From the NCBI GenBank assembly GCA_030610915.1, contig JAUWQS010000059.1, positions 1 through 8,199 of the forward strand: a stretch of DNA of 8,199 bases, in the 5' to 3' direction. Shown in pieces: positions 5,571-8,199 of this stretch. The DNA is from Pseudomonadota bacterium (GTDB lineage Bacteria > Desulfobacterota > Syntrophia > Syntrophales > JADFWA01). The notes under the pieces were generated by a model that was given only the letters and a program-made list of their open reading frames with translations, was not told the DNA's origin and made no database searches. A program made the position numbers and the translations under genes. Numbering within the stretch: position 1 is the stretch's first letter; every line of letters begins with the position of its first letter.

Positions 5571-5681
5571 TTCCGGGGACACAATACTTGATTGTTTATT
5601 CCCCATGTTTTTCCATGGACCTTTCTGCCCAGTCTTTTTCTTCCGAAGTTGTCGCACCGGCAATAACTCAAGCCTGTCAAT
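5571..5681 (+). repeat. 111-bp dispersed repeat, copy 2
   Basis: It is the same element and orientation as 2424-2534, 109/111 identical, with no tandem GGGAATTCC at its left edge. It lies in the non-coding 5304-5750 stretch between the decayed RRM gene and the 5751-6092 gene. Sequence similarity stops abruptly on both sides (TTTTAG before, ACGGAAAC after), which defines the ends of the unit. Confidence 0.85.
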
Positions 5682-5750
5682 ACGGAAACAGATAAGCTTG
5701 CCTAAAGCAGGCATTGCCGGTTCTCTATTCTACCCGAAACTCTTAATCCC

Positions 5751-6092
5751 TTATGAACCAAAAATACTCTCTCTTGGATACACGTCAGGGCCAGTTGATG
5801 GAATTTCTTCAGGAAGTTCAGGAACAACCTCTGATGTTGTTAATGACAGATAGTTCCCCGATCTGTCACACAGGACAGAGACTGTAATTTTAACTTCAAA
5901 ATCAAGTTTATATGCAATCTGATTATCGTGTACGACAATGTCACCCTGTTTGTATTCCAAGTGATCCCGTATGCCGAGATCAAACTTATCTTTGAATATC
6001 TCTTCAATGTTTCCCCGGTCAATGTCACCGGTTATTGCGTTAATCAAATCTCTCTCTCCGTTTTTGATACTTTCAGAATCCGCAATCTTCAC
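5751..6092 (-). CDS. Unrecognised small acidic protein (113 aa)
   Basis: I do not recognise the family. There is no signal peptide or membrane segment, so it is probably cytoplasmic. The first half (SESIKNGERDLINAITGDIDRGNIEEIFKDKF) looks helical and charged. Residues of about 51-85 (GDIVVHDNQIAYKLDFEVKITVSVLCDRSGNYLSL) look like three or four beta strands, and the C-terminus is Pro-rich (PELPEEIPSTGPDVYP). The frame opens with a GTG at 6101, but AAGAGGTGA overlaps that codon and sits 5 nt before a second GTG at 6092, which I prefer as start. A strong promoter lies about 70-95 bp upstream, so it is probably transcribed alone, ending at the terminator near 5471. A weak TGCCT/AGGCA hairpin (5699-5713) lies after its stop. 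Confidence 0.6.
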   Translation of the reverse strand: MKIADSESIKNGERDLINAITGDIDRGNIEEIFKDKFDLGIRDHLEYKQGDIVVHDNQIAYKLDFEVKITVSVLCDRSGNYLSLTTSEVVPELPEEIPSTGPDVYPRESIFGS

Positions 6093-6158
6093 TTGAGTCA
6101 CCTCTTCTCGTTTTTTAAATTTTTTATCGTCTGTTCCCCCGTCTCTTTTTCATGAAGT

Positions 6159-6187
6159 AATATAGGGAAATCTGTGTTGTGTGTCAA
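6159..6187 (-). promoter_or_regulatory. Good sigma-70 type promoter for the 113-aa gene
   Basis: On the minus strand TTGACA (6187-6182, perfect -35) is followed after exactly 17 nt by TATATT (6164-6159, 5 of 6 to TATAAT). Transcription would start near 6152, leaving a leader of about 60 nt before the GTG at 6092. It is the best promoter in the window. Confidence 0.7.
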
Positions 6188-6259
6188 GTATATATAATGC
6201 CCGTAAACCTGTAACATTGCGAATACGTCTTTTGCTATTTATCCCTTGCTTTTTGCCGG

Positions 6260-6661
6260 CTATCTCTTCAAGAGGTGATCAGCAATCTTGTCATGGAGGC
6301 GCTGAGACGAAAGCTTGCTTCCTATAATGCCCACACGTATGGCTACAGTGGTCACATCCTTTGACTTATACTTGACCGATATGCGGACTTCTTCGTTATC
6401 TATAACAGCATCGATCGTACCCTTGCTTATTTCCTTATTTGGCGCTACATCGACACCATGCATCTCTGCCACTACTTTCTCAGAAGCAGCCCACACTTCA
6501 TCAAAGGGAAAGAGGTAGTCGGTGACCATATTCCCACTTATGTAAAAGTAGGTTCCGGAAGCAGCACCTGTTGCCACACCTCCTATGACAAGAGGAGCGC
6601 AACCTGAAACCGCAAAAACTACCGCTATCAAAAATAAGAGCCATTTTTTCATCTTAAACAT
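6260..6661 (-). CDS. DUF3568-like outer-membrane lipoprotein
   Basis: The 133-residue product has a KMKK N-terminus, a hydrophobic stretch (7-18) and a lipobox VSGC, with the lipidated Cys at residue 21. The next residue is Ala, so by the '+2 rule' it would go to the outer membrane. A Gly/Ala-rich stretch (APLVIGGVATGAASGTYFY, 22-40) follows. A small alpha/beta domain contains FDEVWAASEKVVAEM (53-67), the strand-rich TIDAVIDNEEVRISVKYKS and IRVGIIGSKLSSQRLHDKIADHL (108-130). This order matches the DUF3568 lipoproteins I know from Deltaproteobacteria; function unknown. The ATG at 6661 has a perfect AAGGAGG (6673-6667) 5 nt upstream, which favours it over the ATG three codons later. The 167-nt gap and separate promoter suggest it is not in an operon with 5751-6092. 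Confidence 0.8.
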   Translation of the reverse strand: MFKMKKWLLFLIAVVFAVSGCAPLVIGGVATGAASGTYFYISGNMVTDYLFPFDEVWAASEKVVAEMHGVDVAPNKEISKGTIDAVIDNEEVRISVKYKSKDVTTVAIRVGIIGSKLSSQRLHDKIADHLLKR

Positions 6662-7050
6662 ATTATCCTCCTTAATCTCACACTAACTCCAGGACAGGTA
6701 AGTAACTGGTTTGACTATAGGGACTTTCAATGTTTGACATTCAGATTCAGTTTTTCTATGAAATAAAACCATATTGATATACAGTGTACACACCAACGGT
6801 ATTATTAATGAACTCGTGAAAAGTGCCAATCTTGGGAATCAATGCAAAAGCGCTTTGCGTAACCATAAGTAATTATTGGGTTCCCGCCTTCGTGGGAATG
6901 ACAAAAGCGGGTGTTTTTAACTTTTAAGGGAGTCATCATCATTCATAAACAAAGTTCCCTGGGAAAGCAACTGAAAAACGATGGCGGCAGAATTTAAGCG
7001 ATAGATCGTTATTCGTTTAACTAAAGGTGAAACGGAAAGGAGGAAAACAT
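6662..7050. other. 389-bp divergent intergenic region with palindromes
   Basis: No coding frame of worth is seen. It holds the palindrome AAAGCGCTTT within GCAAAAGCGCTTTGC (6844-6858), a REP-like hairpin TTCCCGC-CTTC-GTGGGAA (6881-6898), and the short palindrome TTCCCTGGGAA (6955-6965). The ribosome site of the 7051 gene (AAAGGAGG, 7036-7043) is at its right end. Promoters for both flanking genes should lie here, but I could not identify a convincing -35/-10 pair. Confidence 0.6.
6881..6918 (+). repeat. REP-like hairpin with an alternative terminator-type fold
   Basis: TTCCCGC (6881-6887) can pair with GTGGGAA (6892-6898) around CTTC (7 bp, one G-T). Alternatively its CCCGC (6883-6887) can pair with GCGGG (6907-6911), which is followed by TGTTTTT. 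Hairpins of the form TTCCCGC..GGGAATGAC are a common class of dispersed bacterial palindromes (compare the dRS3 repeats of Neisseria), so a repeat is the simplest reading. Confidence 0.45.
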
Positions 7051-7362
7051 ATGGCATGGTATATTTATTTGGCGTACTTTGTCGCCGGTCTCTTTTTGGC
7101 CAATGGGGTGCCTCACTTCGTGAATGGTATATCCGGAAAGAAATTTCAAAGCCCGTTTGCTTCGCCTCCTGCTGTGGGAGAATCGTCTCCGCTGGTGAAT
7201 ATTATATGGGGAACGATCAACTTTGTTATCGGATATGTGCTCATCTGTGGCGTGGGAGATTTTGTCGGCGGCCTGTCCGTTGATGCTCTTATGGTTGCTA
7301 TAGGCGCCCTTGTTGCAGCAGTGGCGCTGGCTTTGCATTTTGGAAGGGTTCGTGGAAGCTGA
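7051..7362 (+). CDS. Small three-helix integral membrane protein, unknown function
   Basis: The 103-residue product has predicted membrane helices at about 4-18, 50-68 and 78-97, and a basic end (HFGRVRGS). The first loop carries ANGVPHFVNGISGKKFQSPF (17-36) then ASPP, a block that I recall as highly conserved in an uncharacterised bacterial family. The conserved His and aromatic residues suggest a structural or binding role that cannot be named from the sequence. The ATG at 7051 has AAAGGAGG with 7 nt spacing; a GTG 24 nt earlier lies in front of that site and is rejected. sufC starts 33 nt after its stop, so both are probably co-transcribed; a link with Fe-S assembly is possible but unproven. 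Confidence 0.8.
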   Translation: MAWYIYLAYFVAGLFLANGVPHFVNGISGKKFQSPFASPPAVGESSPLVNIIWGTINFVIGYVLICGVGDFVGGLSVDALMVAIGALVAAVALALHFGRVRGS

Positions 7363-7395
7363 TTTGCTCCCACTCAATCCATGAAGGAGGGAAAA

Positions 7396-8151
7396 GTGTT
7401 ATTAATCGATGACTTGCAGGTTAAGCTCGGCGACAGAGAAATTTTGAAACACGTCGATCTTGAAATTCGTCAGGGAGAAACCCATATCTTGTTTGGTCCG
7501 AATGGATCAGGGAAGACATCCCTGTTAATGACCATTATGGGGTACCCCCAGTACAGGGTTACCGGTGGGAAGATTATCTTCGACGGGGAAGACATCACCC
7601 GCATGCCTGTTAACGAGCGGGCAAATCTTGGCATCGGCATGTCTTACCAGAGACCCCCCACCATTCATGGAGTGAAGACCAGGCAGATGGTTCAAATCTG
7701 CTCTAAGAGGGATATCGATGTAGAGAACCTGGCCACAAAAATGAACTTTGCCGAATTTCTGGAGCGTGACATTAATGAAGGCTTCTCCGGCGGGGAGATC
7801 AAGCGTTCGGAACTGCTGCAGTTAATGGCGCAGGATCCGAAACTGTTGCTCTTTGATGAGCCGGAGTCTGGTGTTGACCTGGAAAATATTTCCCTCATAG
7901 GAAACACGATCTGCGAATTGTTAGAACGGGACCTCAAGATCGATGCCAAAAAGACGGAAAAGCAGCGGCGTAAAGAACGAACAAAAATGGGTCTGATCAT
8001 CACGCACACCGGCTTCATCCTGGATTACGTAACTGCCGACAAAGGACAGGTTCTTTACGATGGCGTGTTGGCCTGCACAAGCCATCCCGGCGAAATTTTC
8101 AGGACCATCAGCAAGGTCGGATATGAGGAGTGTATACGATGCGCTATTTAG
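7396..8151 (+). CDS. sufC: Fe-S cluster assembly ATPase SufC (minimal SufBC type)
   Basis: The 251-residue cytosolic ATPase drives the SufB/D scaffold in Fe-S cluster assembly. Motifs are Walker A GPNGSGKTS (34-42), Q-loop SYQRP (83-87), ABC signature FSGGEIKR (130-137), Walker B LLLFDEPESGVD (150-161) with the SufC-typical ESG, and switch His204 in IITHTG. E. coli SufC has another context there ('VTHYQ'). The ITHTG form, a basic stretch AKKTEKQRRKERTK (184-197) and the end GYEECIRCAI with a CxxC fit the archaeal/anaerobe branch that works with a single SufB-like partner. I prefer GTG 7396 over ATG 7381, because AAGGAGGG (7384-7391) lies between them and 4-5 nt before the GTG, and the conserved part (LLIDDLQVKLGDREIL) starts there. 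It overlaps the next gene by 13 nt. Confidence 0.92.
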   Translation: MLLIDDLQVKLGDREILKHVDLEIRQGETHILFGPNGSGKTSLLMTIMGYPQYRVTGGKIIFDGEDITRMPVNERANLGIGMSYQRPPTIHGVKTRQMVQICSKRDIDVENLATKMNFAEFLERDINEGFSGGEIKRSELLQLMAQDPKLLLFDEPESGVDLENISLIGNTICELLERDLKIDAKKTEKQRRKERTKMGLIITHTGFILDYVTADKGQVLYDGVLACTSHPGEIFRTISKVGYEECIRCAI

Positions 8152-8199
8152 ACGAAAAGGCCTCGCAGGCCAGGGAAAAGAAGGCGAAACTCGGATCGG
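8139..8199 (+). CDS. Start of a SufB/SufD-like Fe-S scaffold gene (cut by window end)
   Basis: The ATG at 8139 lies inside the end of sufC in another frame, with GAGGAG (8125-8130) 8 nt upstream, giving MRYLDEKASQAREKKAKLGS. The 13-nt overlap with sufC indicates translational coupling. The 'K...AREKKAKLG' start is like that of the single SufB/D-type partner beside SufC in archaea and anaerobes. Only 20 codons are visible, so SufB and SufD cannot be told apart; the assignment rests mainly on position. Confidence 0.6.
   Translation, partial: MRYLDEKASQAREKKAKLGS

Noticed and set aside
5605..5853. 82-codon plus-strand frame starting MFFHGPFCPVFF
   Set aside because: Its first half is the 111-bp repeat read in a low-complexity frame, its second half is antisense to the 113-aa gene, and no ribosome site precedes it.
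6193..6198. TATAAT on the plus strand
   Set aside because: There is no fitting -35 about 17 nt upstream and only minus-strand genes follow; it lies in the AT-rich flank of the minus-strand promoter.
7021..7377. 118-codon minus-strand frame opposite the small membrane protein
   Set aside because: It is antisense to a gene with a strong ribosome site and clear membrane helices and shows no family features.
7381..7395. ATG at 7381 as the sufC start
   Set aside because: The best Shine-Dalgarno (7384-7391) lies after this codon and fits the GTG at 7396, where family similarity begins. The ATG cannot be fully excluded.
1..8199. Possible defence system, CRISPR array, prophage or novel enzyme cluster
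   Set aside because: I found no regularly spaced repeats, nuclease/helicase defence pairs, integrase, capsid genes or unusual enzyme set. The only helicase is a remnant beside an RRM remnant, best explained as a decayed housekeeping RNA locus.

Overview
The window looks like an accessory or intergenic-rich stretch of an anaerobic bacterium, most likely a member of the former Deltaproteobacteria (Desulfobacterota, Syntrophobacterales-like) or a neighbouring phylum such as Nitrospirota. The reasons are the gene families together: a PA2779-type secreted/membrane protein, a DUF3568-like lipoprotein, a short Lys/Glu-rich protein behind a DEAD-box helicase, and an archaeal/anaerobe-style SufC that overlaps a SufB/D-like gene. 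Dispersed intergenic repeats are also abundant. This placement is inference from gene content and no marker gene is present.

Layout. Bases 3-1777 (+) hold a PA2779-family protein and an MFS permease. Bases 1908-2444 (+) hold a LOG/TIGR00725-type nucleotide-binding protein. It converges on a YbiT-like ABC-F ATPase (2530-4161, -). Both stop codons lie inside one copy of a 111-bp repeat (2424-2534) whose second copy (109/111 identical, same orientation) is at 5571-5681. The ABC-F leader contains a terminator-shaped hairpin 12 nt before the start codon, and behind it lies a ~105-bp palindromic, MITE-like element (4268-4372).

Bases 4434-5303 (-) are an RNA-metabolism locus in decay. It contains an RRM-type RNA-binding protein remnant, a DEAD-box RNA helicase that keeps its Q motif/Walker A and its motif VI but has lost everything between, and an apparently intact 47-aa Lys-rich protein. 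A terminator and a weak promoter candidate separate this block from an unrecognised 113-aa gene (5751-6092, -), which has a good sigma-70 type promoter of its own. A DUF3568-like lipoprotein (6260-6661, -) follows.

A 389-bp non-coding stretch (6662-7050) with palindromic hairpins forms the divergent intergenic region. From 7051 on (+) there is a three-helix membrane protein, then sufC, then the start of a sufB/sufD-like gene. These probably form one transcription unit for Fe-S cluster assembly.

I see no CRISPR array, tRNA, rRNA, phage module, complete insertion sequence or recognisable defence system. The most notable observations are the paired repeat that supplies the ends of two convergent genes, the two adjacent decayed RNA-metabolism genes with traceable lesions, and the possible attenuator ahead of the ABC-F gene.
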